From: JACCXG01 sp963750935
Lineage (GTDB): Bacteria; Acidobacteriota; Vicinamibacteria; Vicinamibacterales; 2-12-FULL-66-21
DNA length: 64,000 nucleotides
NCBI GenBank assembly: GCA_963750935.1
Contig: CAVVSR010000014.1
Location: 620,001 to 684,000, forward strand
Direction of reading: 5' to 3'
A model generated the notes under the pieces. It had not been told where the DNA came from and did no database searches. It was given only the letters and a program-made list of their open reading frames with translations. This document shows, piece by piece, positions 47,436-56,105 of this stretch (position 1 is the first letter of the stretch; the number at the start of each line of letters is the position of its first letter). The position numbers were made by a program, and so were the translations under genes.

Positions 47436-48955
47436 GGCACCGTGACGGGATCCGGATGATTCCTGAAGTGTTCGACCAGCGCGGACACGAGCGCGGGGAT
47501 CGTGTACTCGTCCGGTACGACGGCAGCCGTGATCCCCATGTTCTGCGCCGCCTCGGCGGTGACCGGGCCGATCGCCGCCACCGTCGTCGTGCGCAGCAGG
47601 TCGGCGGCCTGTTCGCCGCCGAGGAGCTGCGCGAAGTTCCTGACGGTCGACGCACTCGTGAACGTGACGGCATCGATCTGCCGGTCGAGCAGCATGCCGT
47701 AGACGTCCTGGCGCGGTTCGCCGCCGACTTCGGTCCGATAGGTGGCGACTTCGGTGACGTCGGCGCCGGCCTTGCGCAGCTCCTCCGCGAGCACCTCGCG
47801 GGCGATCTGCGCGCGCGGCAGCAGGATGCGTGTGCCGCTGAGGTCGCCGGTCGCCGTCAACGCCGCGGTCACGCCCTCGGAGCGGAACTCTTCCGGCGTG
47901 ACGGCGACGCGGATACCCAGCCGCTCGACGCTGGTGGTGGTCGCGGGACCGACCGTGCAGATGCGTACGCCCTTGAGATCGCGGATGTCGCGGCGGACGA
48001 GGAACCGCGACATGAAATGCTCGACGCCGTTCACGCTCGTGAACACGATCCAGTCGAAGGACTCGGCGGCATCGCAGGCCTCGTCGATCGGCGTCGGGTC
48101 CTCCATCGGCAGGATGCGGATCGTCGGCATCTGGATGGTCTCGGCGCCGAGGTCCTCGAGCAGGCGACTGAGCTCGCTCGATTGATCGCTCGATCGGGTC
48201 ACGACGATGCGGCGGCCGAACAGCGGACGACGATCGAACCAGCGGAGGTGCTCGCGCAGGCCGGCGACGGCGCCGACCACGAGGAGCGCGGGCCGCGTCG
48301 GAAGGGCGAGGTCGGCGATGGCCCCGAGTGTGCCCGCCACCGTCTGTTGCGCCGCGGTGGTGCCGTCGTAGACCAGCACGGCGGCTTCGGCCGGCGGGCG
48401 GCCGTGAGAGAGGAGCGCCTGCGCGATCGCGGCGATCTGGCCGGCCCCGGCGTAGCACACCAGCGTGCCGCCGATTCCGGCGACGTGTGCCCAGTCGACG
48501 TGCGCCGGCGCGTCGGTCTCGGCTTCGTTGCCGCGCACCAGGACCAGCGCGTCCCCCGCCTCGGGGTAGGTGACCGGCACCCCGGCGTAGGCGGCGCCGG
48601 CAATCGCCAGCGGAATGCCGGGCACGACCTCGAAGGGAATGCCCTGCTCGTGCAGGAAGATCGCTTCCTTGCCGCCGCTGTCGAACACGAACGGATCACC
48701 CCACTTCAGCCGCACCACCGTCCGGCCTTCGCGCGCCTTCTCCGCCAGCAGGTAGGTGATCGCATCCTGGTCGAGCGGCTTGGGGGCGGCCGCGCCGACG
48801 TCGATCCGCTCCGCCGAGGCGGGCGCTGCCGCCAGCAGCCGCGCATCCACGCGATGGTCATAGACGACGACCTCCGCGCGGCGCAGGCAGTCGAGGCCCC
48901 GCACGCTGATCAGCGAAGGATCTCCGGGGCCGGCACCGACGATGTAGACACGCAT
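47432..48955 (-). CDS. Fused uroporphyrinogen-III methyltransferase / uroporphyrinogen-III synthase
   Basis: 507 residues. N-terminal ~245: CobA/SUMT fold with GAGPGDPSLIS, VRLKWGDPFVF and IPFEVVPGIPLAIAGAAYAG. C-terminal ~255: HemD with RIVVTRSSDQSSEL, FDWIVFTSVNGVEHF and FTSASTVRNF. HemD closes the tetrapyrrole ring; SUMT starts siroheme/B12. The SUMT half departs from consensus (RLKWGD rather than RLKGGD, and the usual THRG region reads TYPEAGDALVLVRGN). The fusion itself is known in several phyla. Four-base overlap with hemB. Confidence 0.9.
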   Translation of the reverse strand: MRVYIVGAGPGDPSLISVRGLDCLRRAEVVVYDHRVDARLLAAAPASAERIDVGAAAPKPLDQDAITYLLAEKAREGRTVVRLKWGDPFVFDSGGKEAIFLHEQGIPFEVVPGIPLAIAGAAYAGVPVTYPEAGDALVLVRGNEAETDAPAHVDWAHVAGIGGTLVCYAGAGQIAAIAQALLSHGRPPAEAAVLVYDGTTAAQQTVAGTLGAIADLALPTRPALLVVGAVAGLREHLRWFDRRPLFGRRIVVTRSSDQSSELSRLLEDLGAETIQMPTIRILPMEDPTPIDEACDAAESFDWIVFTSVNGVEHFMSRFLVRRDIRDLKGVRICTVGPATTTSVERLGIRVAVTPEEFRSEGVTAALTATGDLSGTRILLPRAQIAREVLAEELRKAGADVTEVATYRTEVGGEPRQDVYGMLLDRQIDAVTFTSASTVRNFAQLLGGEQAADLLRTTTVAAIGPVTAEAAQNMGITAAVVPDEYTIPALVSALVEHFRNHPDPVTVP

Positions 48956-48963
48956 GGCTGGGG

Positions 48964-49929
48964 TCAGTAACTCCCTTCGATGGGGCCGTCGACGCGCCGG
49001 ACCGCGTCCAGAATGCTGCCGGCGCCGTCCGCGGCGAGCCGTTCCGCGACGCGGCGTCCGAGCGCCACGGGATCGGCGGCCGGTCCGCTCTCGCGCGCGC
49101 GCAGCACGCGCGTGCCGTCCGCCGAGCAGACGACCGCGTGCAGGTCGAGCGCCTCGCCGCGGACCACCGCGAGCGCGCCGAGCGGCAGCTGGCAGCCGCC
49201 GCCGAGCGCCGCGACCACTGCGCGCTCCGCATCCAGCGCGACCGCCGCCTGGCGATCGTTCACCGACTGCACCGCGGCCCGGGTGCTGTCGTCTCCCTGC
49301 CTGATCTCCATCGCGATGATGCCCTGACCCGGCGCCGGCACGCAGTGGTCGACCGGAAGCGCCGCCGAGATCCGGTCCCCGAATCCGAGCCGGCGGATGC
49401 CGGCCGCGGCGAGGACCAGCGCATCGTACTCACCCTGATCGAGCTTGCGCAGCCGGCTGTCCACGTTACCGCGGATCGGCGCGAACACGGCGCCCGGAAT
49501 ACGGCCGGCCAGCTGCGCGATGCGCCGGGCGCTGCTGGTGCCGAGGCGTGGCCGCTCGCCAAGGCGTGAGAGCGCCGACGAGATGTCTCCGCCAGGCGTC
49601 CCTGACGGCAGCACCAGGACGTCGCGGGGATCCTCGCGCGGCAGCGTGGCGGCGACCGCCAGTCCGTCCGGCAGCTCCGCCGGCATGTCCTTGGCGCTGT
49701 GCACCGCGACGTCGATCTCGTCGCGCAGCAGCGCGTCCTCGATCTCCTTGACGAACAGCCGCTTGCCCCCGACCTCGGAGAGCGGCGCCGTCTGCAGCCG
49801 ATCGCCGGTCGTGCGGATGATCACGAGCTCGGAGGCGATTCCCCGCGCCTCGAGGGTGGTCGCGACGGTGCGCGCCTGCCATAACGCCAGCTGACTGCCT
49901 CGCGTCCCGATCCGCAGGGGCGAGTGCAT
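48964..49929 (-). CDS. hemC: Hydroxymethylbilane synthase
   Basis: 321 residues. Joins four porphobilinogens. RIGTRGSQLALWQA at the start, HSAKDMP, and the dipyrromethane-cofactor Cys in GGGCQLPLGA. Start ATG 49929 touches the hemA stop; 8 bases separate its end from the next gene. Confidence 0.95.
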   Translation of the reverse strand: MHSPLRIGTRGSQLALWQARTVATTLEARGIASELVIIRTTGDRLQTAPLSEVGGKRLFVKEIEDALLRDEIDVAVHSAKDMPAELPDGLAVAATLPREDPRDVLVLPSGTPGGDISSALSRLGERPRLGTSSARRIAQLAGRIPGAVFAPIRGNVDSRLRKLDQGEYDALVLAAAGIRRLGFGDRISAALPVDHCVPAPGQGIIAMEIRQGDDSTRAAVQSVNDRQAAVALDAERAVVAALGGGCQLPLGALAVVRGEALDLHAVVCSADGTRVLRARESGPAADPVALGRRVAERLAADGAGSILDAVRRVDGPIEGSY

Positions 49930-51248
49930 TACTCGCGTCTCAACGGGGACACTTTCGCCTTGCGCCGCGGCGCCTGCGCCGCCTCGTCGGACTCGAGCCG
50001 GAACAGCTGGTTGAGCGCGTCGGTAAACGCGGCGCCGGCCTGCTCGTCGCGCAGCGCCTTGAGCTGTTCGGTCGGCGCCAGCAGCAGCTTCTGGACGATC
50101 AGCTGCGTGACCTCGTCGAGCCGTTCGCGCGCCTCCGGCGGCAGCCCCGAGAGCTTCGGTTCGAGCCGCGTCAGCTCCGATTGCCGGATCGCTTCGAACC
50201 GCTCGCGCAGCGCCACCACCGTCGGGATGACGTCGCGCGAGTTGAGCCAGGTCGTGAACTTCATCGACTCTTCCTCGACGATCGCCTCCGCGCGCTCGAG
50301 CTCGCCCGATCGCCGCGCCAGGTTCTCCTTCACGATCCCCTGCAGGTCGTCGATGTTGTAGAGGAAGACCTGATCGAGGTCGCCCACCGACGATTCGACG
50401 TCGCGCGGCACGGCGATATCGATGATGAACAGCGGACGGTGGCGGCGCGGGCGCATCACGTCCTGGATCACGCTGCGGGTCAGCACCGGCTCGGTTGCGC
50501 CGGTCGCGGTCACGACGATGTCGGCGGAGGCGAGCGCGGGCCCGAGCTCGTTCCACGCCACCGCCCGTGCGCCAAGCTGCGCGGCCAGGGTCTCCGCCGT
50601 GCGGAGCGTGCGGCTGGCGATGGTGATCTGCTGCACCCGCTGCGTGCGAAGGTGCATGCCGGTGAGCTTGGCCATCCCGCCGGCGCCCAGGATGAGGACG
50701 CTCAGCCCGGCGAGATCGCCGAAGATCTTTCGCGCCAGCGCCATCGCCGCGTAGCTGACCGACACCGCGCCTTCACTGAGGCCGGTCTCGTGCCGCACCC
50801 GTTTGCCGACGCTGAAGGCGGTGTGAAACAGCCGGTTGGTGATCGCCGACGTGAAGCCGTTGTCGCTGGCGAGCGCGTAGGCGGTCTTCACCTGTCCGAG
50901 GATCTGCGGCTCGCCGACGACGAGCGAGTCCAGGCCCGCCGCGACCCGGAACAGGTGGCGGGCGGTTTCCGCGCCCTGACGCACGTAGAGGTGCTCGGAG
51001 ATCCGCGCCAGCGGCAGCTGATGGTAGTCGGCGAAGAACCGCGCGATCGCGTCCGGCCCATCCGGCCCGGCGACGGCGTAGATTTCGGCGCGGTTGCAGG
51101 TCGAGAGCACGACGATCTCGCGGCTGACGCCGCGCTCGGCCAGCGCCGTCAGCGCGTCCACCGCCCCACCCCGGGAAAAGTCCACGGACTCGCGCAGCTC
51201 GACCGGCGCGGTGCGGTGGCTCAGGCCGATGGTGTAGAGACGGGCCAT
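49929..51248 (-). CDS. hemA: Glutamyl-tRNA reductase
   Basis: 439 residues. First step of C5 heme synthesis. Catalytic Cys in VLSTCNRAEIY, LDSLVVGEPQILGQVK, NADPH loop VLILGAGGMAKL, and a C-terminal dimerisation helix. ATG 51248 overlaps the hemX-like stop (ATGA). Partner of hemL at 38.5 kb. Confidence 0.95.
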   Translation of the reverse strand: MARLYTIGLSHRTAPVELRESVDFSRGGAVDALTALAERGVSREIVVLSTCNRAEIYAVAGPDGPDAIARFFADYHQLPLARISEHLYVRQGAETARHLFRVAAGLDSLVVGEPQILGQVKTAYALASDNGFTSAITNRLFHTAFSVGKRVRHETGLSEGAVSVSYAAMALARKIFGDLAGLSVLILGAGGMAKLTGMHLRTQRVQQITIASRTLRTAETLAAQLGARAVAWNELGPALASADIVVTATGATEPVLTRSVIQDVMRPRRHRPLFIIDIAVPRDVESSVGDLDQVFLYNIDDLQGIVKENLARRSGELERAEAIVEEESMKFTTWLNSRDVIPTVVALRERFEAIRQSELTRLEPKLSGLPPEARERLDEVTQLIVQKLLLAPTEQLKALRDEQAGAAFTDALNQLFRLESDEAAQAPRRKAKVSPLRRE

Positions 51249-52066
51249 CAGAAGTTGTGGCTCTTGGTCAGGAAGTAGCCGACCGGAACGAAGTTCAAGA
51301 GCACGATCACGAACGCCAGCGCCGACAGCCAGGCGGCGCGGCGGCCGGTCCAGCCGATCGCGCGCCGCGCAATCAACGCGAACGAATACACGGCCCAGCT
51401 CACCAGCACCAGCAGGATCTTCGGATCCTGCACCGACATCTCCTGCACGCGCGGATCGGGCGAGCTCTGGATCTGGCTGACCCAGATGCCGCCGATGGCG
51501 ATGCCGAGCGTCAGGAAGATCCAGCCGATGGTGACGACGCGTCCGTTCATGCCGTCGAGGACCTGCAGCGACGGCAGCCGCGCGTAGAAATACCCCAGGT
51601 GCTTGGCCTTGATCTCCTTGAACAGCAGGACGTAGGTCACGCCGATGACGCAGGCCAGCGCGAAGCTCGCGTACGCGAACAGCATCGTCACGACATGCAG
51701 CGTGAACAGCGGGCTTTGCAGCACGGCGGGGCGCGCGCTGACACTGGGATCGAAGACCGGGATCAGGAACAGCAGCGTCAGCAGCGCGGTCACGAGCACG
51801 CCCATCGCGCGCTCGTCGGTGGTCAGCTCCACGTAGAGATACGACATGCCCAGCAGCCACACGAAGGCGGAGACCGCCGCGGTCGTGCCGACGAGCGGGG
51901 CATGACCCGCCTCCACCGTCTGCATGCCGATCAGGAAGGTGTGTGCCAGGATGGCGATGCCGAGCAGCCCGGTGGCGGTCCGCGCCGTCGTGCGATCGCG
52001 GCGCGCGAAGTGGGCGACGTAGGCGGCCGTCGCGCAGCCGTAGAGCAGCAGGGGGATGAAGCGCAT
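51248..52066 (-). CDS. CcsA/HemX-like cytochrome c assembly membrane protein
   Basis: 272 residues with ~8 TM segments, including LHVVTMLFAYASFALACVIG and a late VQDPKILLVLVSWAVYSF. The WWD-type tryptophan-rich loop of true CcsA is weak here. HemX-type proteins next to hemA influence GluTR level in some bacteria. Translationally coupled to hemA. Confidence 0.85.
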   Translation of the reverse strand: MRFIPLLLYGCATAAYVAHFARRDRTTARTATGLLGIAILAHTFLIGMQTVEAGHAPLVGTTAAVSAFVWLLGMSYLYVELTTDERAMGVLVTALLTLLFLIPVFDPSVSARPAVLQSPLFTLHVVTMLFAYASFALACVIGVTYVLLFKEIKAKHLGYFYARLPSLQVLDGMNGRVVTIGWIFLTLGIAIGGIWVSQIQSSPDPRVQEMSVQDPKILLVLVSWAVYSFALIARRAIGWTGRRAAWLSALAFVIVLLNFVPVGYFLTKSHNF

Positions 52067-53016
52067 GGCCAGCTAGTACGCTCGCGGCGACCCGCCGGCA
52101 AATACCCCTGGCGCGTCCGCCCGACCAGTTCCGGACGCATGACCTTGACGCTGATGCGCCGCCACGCGCCGTTGCGCTGCTGGTTCTTCGAGGTGTAGCC
52201 AATCGAATACTGGCTGGCCAGTTCCTGGGCGATCTGGTCGTAGATCTTCGGCAGCTCGCTCACCGTGCCCGGATAGAAGACGCGCCCCCCGGTCTCCTGC
52301 GACAGCTGCCGGAGCACGAACTCCGCCTGCTTGAAATCGCGCCGTCCCTGATCCTGGTTACGCAGCCCGATGGCGTAGATCACCGTTTCGGAGCGCTTGG
52401 CCAGGTTGAGCACTTCGTCGTACGCGACCAGGCTCGACGTATCGTCGCCGTCCGAGAGGACGATGATCGCCTGGCGCCGCAGCTCGGACTCCTTCTTGGC
52501 GCGCACCTTCTGCAGGCTCTTCAGCGAGATATAGATGGCGTTGTAGAGCGAGGTCGAACCGTTGACGGTGGCCTGGCGGATCGCGCGCTCGAGCGCGGCC
52601 ACGTCGCCGGTGAACGGCTGCAGGACGTTGACCTGGCTGTCGAAGTCGACGACCTCCATCACGTCGCCCTGACGCATGTGGCGGGCGAACCCGATCGCGG
52701 CTTCCTGCGCCGTTTCCAGCTTGCTGTCCATGCTGGCGCTGGTGTCGAGCAGCACCGCGAGCGCGAGCGGCTGCTGGAGCTTCGAGAAGAACGAGACGTC
52801 CTGCTTGATCCCGTCCTCGTAGACTTCGAAATCCTTCTCGTCGAGATCGGTGACGAAGCGCGCTCCCTCGGTCACGGTCACGCTCAGCGAGACCAGGTCC
52901 ACGCCGGCACGGAACCGATCCTGGGCGGCTGGAGACGCGGCCGCGAGCGCCAGGCACACGAGCAGCGTCGACGACGCAACCCGGGCCACGAGCGACACGC
53001 GAGCCGGCATCACCAT
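51931..53016 (-). CDS. VWFA-related protein (acidobacterial type), first of a pair
   Basis: Signal peptide (~1-33), a short beta region (FRAGVDLVSLSVTVTEG, LDEKDFEVYEDGIKQDV) and a VWA domain with MIDAS DTSAS and later SDGDDTSS. The close MSVTV-DFEVYEDG pattern is that of the acidobacterial VWFA-related family. The conserved part ends near 52090 at RTRQGYLP. The frame then runs on into hemX; a stop in another frame at 52073-52075 would be reached after one missing base and may be the true end. Function unknown; probably periplasmic. Confidence 0.82.
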   Translation of the reverse strand: MVMPARVSLVARVASSTLLVCLALAAASPAAQDRFRAGVDLVSLSVTVTEGARFVTDLDEKDFEVYEDGIKQDVSFFSKLQQPLALAVLLDTSASMDSKLETAQEAAIGFARHMRQGDVMEVVDFDSQVNVLQPFTGDVAALERAIRQATVNGSTSLYNAIYISLKSLQKVRAKKESELRRQAIIVLSDGDDTSSLVAYDEVLNLAKRSETVIYAIGLRNQDQGRRDFKQAEFVLRQLSQETGGRVFYPGTVSELPKIYDQIAQELASQYSIGYTSKNQQRNGAWRRISVKVMRPELVGRTRQGYLPAGRRERTSWPCASSPCCSTAARRPPTSPTSRAAIARRRGPPPGCSASPSWHTPS

Positions 53017-53907
53017 TCAGCGATTGATGAGTCGCGTCCGCGCCCTGACGGTGACGTTCGAACGCGTCGAGCTGACGTCGAGCTTCTCGGCCGGCACCAG
53101 CGTGTCGGGACGGCTGTAGGTGAGGACCACCTGGTTGATGAGCTCGTCAGCCGCCTGTTTCATCTTCTCCGGCAGGCCCGACACCGCCAGCACTTGATCG
53201 CGCCGGCCGCCGGTCCGCGCCGTGCCGTCGGCAATGACGATGTTCCGGTTGCGCATCTCGTCGGTCAACGACGAGGACGGGCTGCCGACGGCCAGGACGT
53301 GCAGCGCCGCGCCGCTCTTGGCCAGCTCGTCGAGCACGAGCTGATGGTGGCGGTTGCTGTAGTCGATGCCCTCGAACGAGATGGCGAGGATCACCGGACG
53401 ATCGGCCTCGCGCTTTGCCAGCCCCCGACTCGCGTCCATGATCCCATCGAGCAGATAGGCGCCGGAGCCCGACCGCGGGAAGATGCGGCCGGTGCGCTGC
53501 TTCAGCTGTTCCATGTCCTTGGTGTACTGCGAGACGACCGTCGGCCGCTCGCCGATCGTGATCAGCGAGATCTCCGCCTTGCCGTGCATGCGCTCGAGGA
53601 ACGCGGCCAGCGCTTCGCGGAGGTGGGAGGTCGCCTCGGTCGCCGCCTCGCTGTCGTCGACCAGCAGCGCGATCTGCAGCAGCTTGTCGGCGGGGCGGAC
53701 GTCGATCACCTCGCGAACGCGCCCGTCTTCCTTCACGAGGAAGTCCGCGGGCGTCATGTCGGTGATCGGGGCTCCTCTCCTGTCGAGGACCGATACGTAC
53801 ACTTCGCGCGAGCGCTCGGCACCCGGACGTGCGGTCTGCCCGTACGCCGTCGCAGCCGCCGAACAGATCAGGACTACGGGAACGAGCCGACGAGCCACTT
53901 GTCTCAT
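53017..53907 (-). CDS. VWFA-related protein (acidobacterial type), second of a pair
   Basis: 296 residues from ATG 53907. Signal peptide ends at TAYGQ. VYVSVLDRRGAPITDMTPADFLVKEDG is followed by a VWA-like fold, but the MIDAS DxSxS reads DDSEA, so one ligand is weakened. Its stop directly adjoins the start of the next VWA gene. Transcribed from the promoter at 53915-53943. Function unknown. Confidence 0.82.
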   Translation of the reverse strand: MRQVARRLVPVVLICSAAATAYGQTARPGAERSREVYVSVLDRRGAPITDMTPADFLVKEDGRVREVIDVRPADKLLQIALLVDDSEAATEATSHLREALAAFLERMHGKAEISLITIGERPTVVSQYTKDMEQLKQRTGRIFPRSGSGAYLLDGIMDASRGLAKREADRPVILAISFEGIDYSNRHHQLVLDELAKSGAALHVLAVGSPSSSLTDEMRNRNIVIADGTARTGGRRDQVLAVSGLPEKMKQAADELINQVVLTYSRPDTLVPAEKLDVSSTRSNVTVRARTRLINR

Positions 53908-53914
53908 TAGCGGC

Positions 53915-53943
53915 AGTATAGGCTTGTGCCGGAGGAGCGTCAA
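53915..53943 (-). promoter_or_regulatory. Near-consensus sigma70 promoter for the VWA pair, leaderless
   Basis: On the minus strand: TTGACG, exactly 17 bases, then TATACT. The -10 ends 7 bases before the ATG at 53907, so the RNA should begin at or next to the start codon. Confidence 0.75.
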
Positions 53944-54149
53944 GAACGGCGGCGTCTCAGAAACTATTGTAAAAACAGGAGTTGCGAGCACAGGCTGAGC
54001 GGCGGAGCGAGCGCCGCGCGGGCGGTGGCTCCGCACGTCGTGTTCCTGCGCTCCCGGCATTCGGTCCGATGCCCGCTGCGATCGCGAACAACCTCGGCAA
54101 TCCCGCTCACCTGCGGCACGTCCGCAACGTGAAACCTTTCACAAGTCTG

Positions 54150-54155
54150 TATAAT
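54150..54155 (+). promoter_or_regulatory. Candidate -10 element for the atp operon
   Basis: TATAAT 17 bases before ATG 54173. No convincing -35 is present. The rest of the 265-base divergent spacer (53908-54172) shows no coding signal. Confidence 0.4.
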
Positions 54156-54172
54156 GAGCAGTCGGGCATGTG

Positions 54173-54484
54173 ATGACGAACGCGCCTGAGGAGAAACCCC
54201 GCAAGGACGGCCGGCAAGGTCAGCAAGGTCGCGACGAAAGCGATCGGCTGGTCGATGCCGTGGTCGGTCCGGCGAGCGGACTGCAGGACAGCTTTCAGCG
54301 CGCCGGCAGAACGGCCGGCGCCAGCTACACGCTGATCGGCGCCATCGTCCTGCTCGGCGGGCTGGGGTATTTCGGCGATTTGTGGCTGGGGACCGACCCC
54401 TGGCTGATGGTGGGCGGACTGTTATTCGGCATGGTGGTCGGGTTTTACGAGCTGGCGCGCGTGGTATGGGGACGAAAGCGCTGA
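54173..54484 (+). CDS. atpZ: AtpZ/AtpI-type ATP synthase accessory protein
   Basis: 103 residues. A charged N-terminus (EEKPRKDGRQGQQGRDE) and two TM segments; AGASYTLIGAIVLLGGLGYFGDLWLGT is the AtpZ pattern. Thought to help assemble or insert F0. Begins the F0 gene set; overlaps the next gene by 19 bases. Confidence 0.82.
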   Translation: MTNAPEEKPRKDGRQGQQGRDESDRLVDAVVGPASGLQDSFQRAGRTAGASYTLIGAIVLLGGLGYFGDLWLGTDPWLMVGGLLFGMVVGFYELARVVWGRKR

Positions 54485-54861
54485 CGCGGATGGCGGCGGC
54501 GGCACTTGGCTGTTCGGTCGTGGTGTCGCTGCTGACCGCCGGACGCAGCCCGCTCGCCGTATTGTTCGGCATGCTCGGCCCGCTGGCCGCGGCCCTCGCG
54601 AGCTGGGTCCTGGTCGAGCGCGCCTACCACCAGGCGCCGGCACGGGCTTCCGCGCTGATGGTCAAATTGTTCGGCGCGAAGATGGTGTTCTTCGGCGCCT
54701 ATGTCGCGACGGTGGTGGTGCTGCTGCTGCCCGAGGCGAGAATCCCGTTCGTCGTGAGCTTCGTCAGTCACTACATCCTGCTGCATCTGATGGAGGCCCT
54801 GTGCCTGCGGCGCCTGTTCGCCGCGCGCGACGTTGACGGGCAGCGCCTGAGCGTCAGCTGA
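54466..54861 (+). CDS. atpI: ATP synthase subunit I-like protein
   Basis: 131 residues, about four hydrophobic segments, from ATG 54466 within the atpZ end. Sequence similarity is weak, but small size, topology (MVKLFGAKMVFFGAYVATVV) and position between atpZ and atpB fit AtpI, an assembly factor. Confidence 0.65.
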   Translation: MGTKALTRMAAAALGCSVVVSLLTAGRSPLAVLFGMLGPLAAALASWVLVERAYHQAPARASALMVKLFGAKMVFFGAYVATVVVLLLPEARIPFVVSFVSHYILLHLMEALCLRRLFAARDVDGQRLSVS

Positions 54862-54869
54862 TTCCCTCT

Positions 54870-55802
54870 ATGCTTCAACACGCTGCACAAGAGCACGCCC
54901 CCGCCGTGGCGTCGGAAAAGTTCGATGCGGGCAAGGTCATCATCGAGCACGTTTCCAATACTTCGCTCGACCATCCGCTGATTCATCTCCCGCACCTCGG
55001 CCCCATCGACATGTCGGTGACCAAGCACGTGCTGATGCTGTGGATCGTCGCCGCGGTGGTGCTGCTCGTGTGCATCGTCACGGTTCGGCGCTATCTGGCG
55101 CAGCAGCGGATGGTGCCGTCCGGGCTGATGAACCCGCTGGAGGCGCTGGTCGAATTCGTGCGCGACACCATGGTGGCGCCCAGCGTCGGCCGGAAATGGG
55201 TGACGATGTGGACGCCGCTCATCCTCACGCTGTTCGTCTTCATCCTCGCGGCCAACGCGATCGGCCTGATTCCGGTCTTCGAGGTGGTCGGCCTGCTCGA
55301 CCGGTTCGTGCTGCACACCGATCACGAGTCGTTCCTGAACCGGGTGCTGCACGGCGGCACCACCGCCACCGCCAACTTCAACGTCACCGCCGGTCTTGCC
55401 GTGGTCACGTTCTTCGCGATCATCGTCGCCGGCACCCGCGCACACGGTTTCGTCCAGCACTGGATGAACCTGGTGCCGCACGGCCTCGCCTGGCCGATCT
55501 ACATCCTGCTCATTCCCATCGAGATCATGGGGATGCTGGTCCGTCCGTTCGCCTTGACGATGCGTCTTGCGGCGAACATGACGGGCGGCCACATCGCGAT
55601 TCTCGCGATGCTGTCGTTCGTGTTCCTGTTCGCGGACCTCGCCGGCCGGGCCATCGTCGGCATCGGCGTCGGCCTGCTGTTCTCGGTGCCCCTTGCGGTC
55701 GCCATCACCGCGCTGGAAATCATCGTCGTGCTCGTCCAGGCGTACGTGTTCTCTCTTCTGACGGCCGTGTTCATCGGGATGGCCATTCACGCACATCACT
55801 AG
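54870..55802 (+). CDS. atpB: ATP synthase subunit a
   Basis: 310 residues. Carries the proton half-channels of F0; the essential Arg is in LTMRLAANMTGGH. FVILAANAIGLIPV-like and LVQAYVFSLLTAVFIGMA helices are present. Eight bases after atpI. Confidence 0.93.
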   Translation: MLQHAAQEHAPAVASEKFDAGKVIIEHVSNTSLDHPLIHLPHLGPIDMSVTKHVLMLWIVAAVVLLVCIVTVRRYLAQQRMVPSGLMNPLEALVEFVRDTMVAPSVGRKWVTMWTPLILTLFVFILAANAIGLIPVFEVVGLLDRFVLHTDHESFLNRVLHGGTTATANFNVTAGLAVVTFFAIIVAGTRAHGFVQHWMNLVPHGLAWPIYILLIPIEIMGMLVRPFALTMRLAANMTGGHIAILAMLSFVFLFADLAGRAIVGIGVGLLFSVPLAVAITALEIIVVLVQAYVFSLLTAVFIGMAIHAHH

Positions 55803-55829
55803 CCAGTGAGTGCACGGAGGTAAAGCGAA

Positions 55830-56054
55830 GTGAATTTTCTACATTATTTCGGCGCGGCGCTCGGTCTCGGGCTGGTGGTGATTGGCGCGGGTCTGGGCAT
55901 CGGCAAGCTGGCGGCGGCGGCCGCCGAAGGCGTGGCGCGGCAGCCGAGCGCGGCGGACAAGATCACCGGCGCGGTCAACCTGCCGCTGTTCCTGCTCGAA
56001 GGCGTGGCGATTCTCGCCGAGGTCTTCATCCTGCTCGTCGTCTTGATGAAGTAG
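55830..56054 (+). CDS. atpE: ATP synthase subunit c
   Basis: 74 residues, a two-helix hairpin. RQP loop at 37-39 and the ion-carrying carboxylate E57 (FLLEGVAILAE). Gly after E57 and absence of the Gln/Ser ligands argue for protons rather than sodium. Starts at GTG with a strong GGAGGT 8 bases upstream, apt for a high-copy subunit. Confidence 0.94.
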   Translation: MNFLHYFGAALGLGLVVIGAGLGIGKLAAAAAEGVARQPSAADKITGAVNLPLFLLEGVAILAEVFILLVVLMK

Positions 56055-56105
56055 GCAGGATCGACGTCTCGCCGGTCTGGCAACGTTGAGAGGTAGGTCG
56101 CGTTC

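Noticed and set aside
46419..48458. A 679-codon frame with HemB as C-terminal domain
   Set aside because: The first ~340 codons are an out-of-frame reading of the HemD gene; HemB has its own ATG overlapping the hemD stop.
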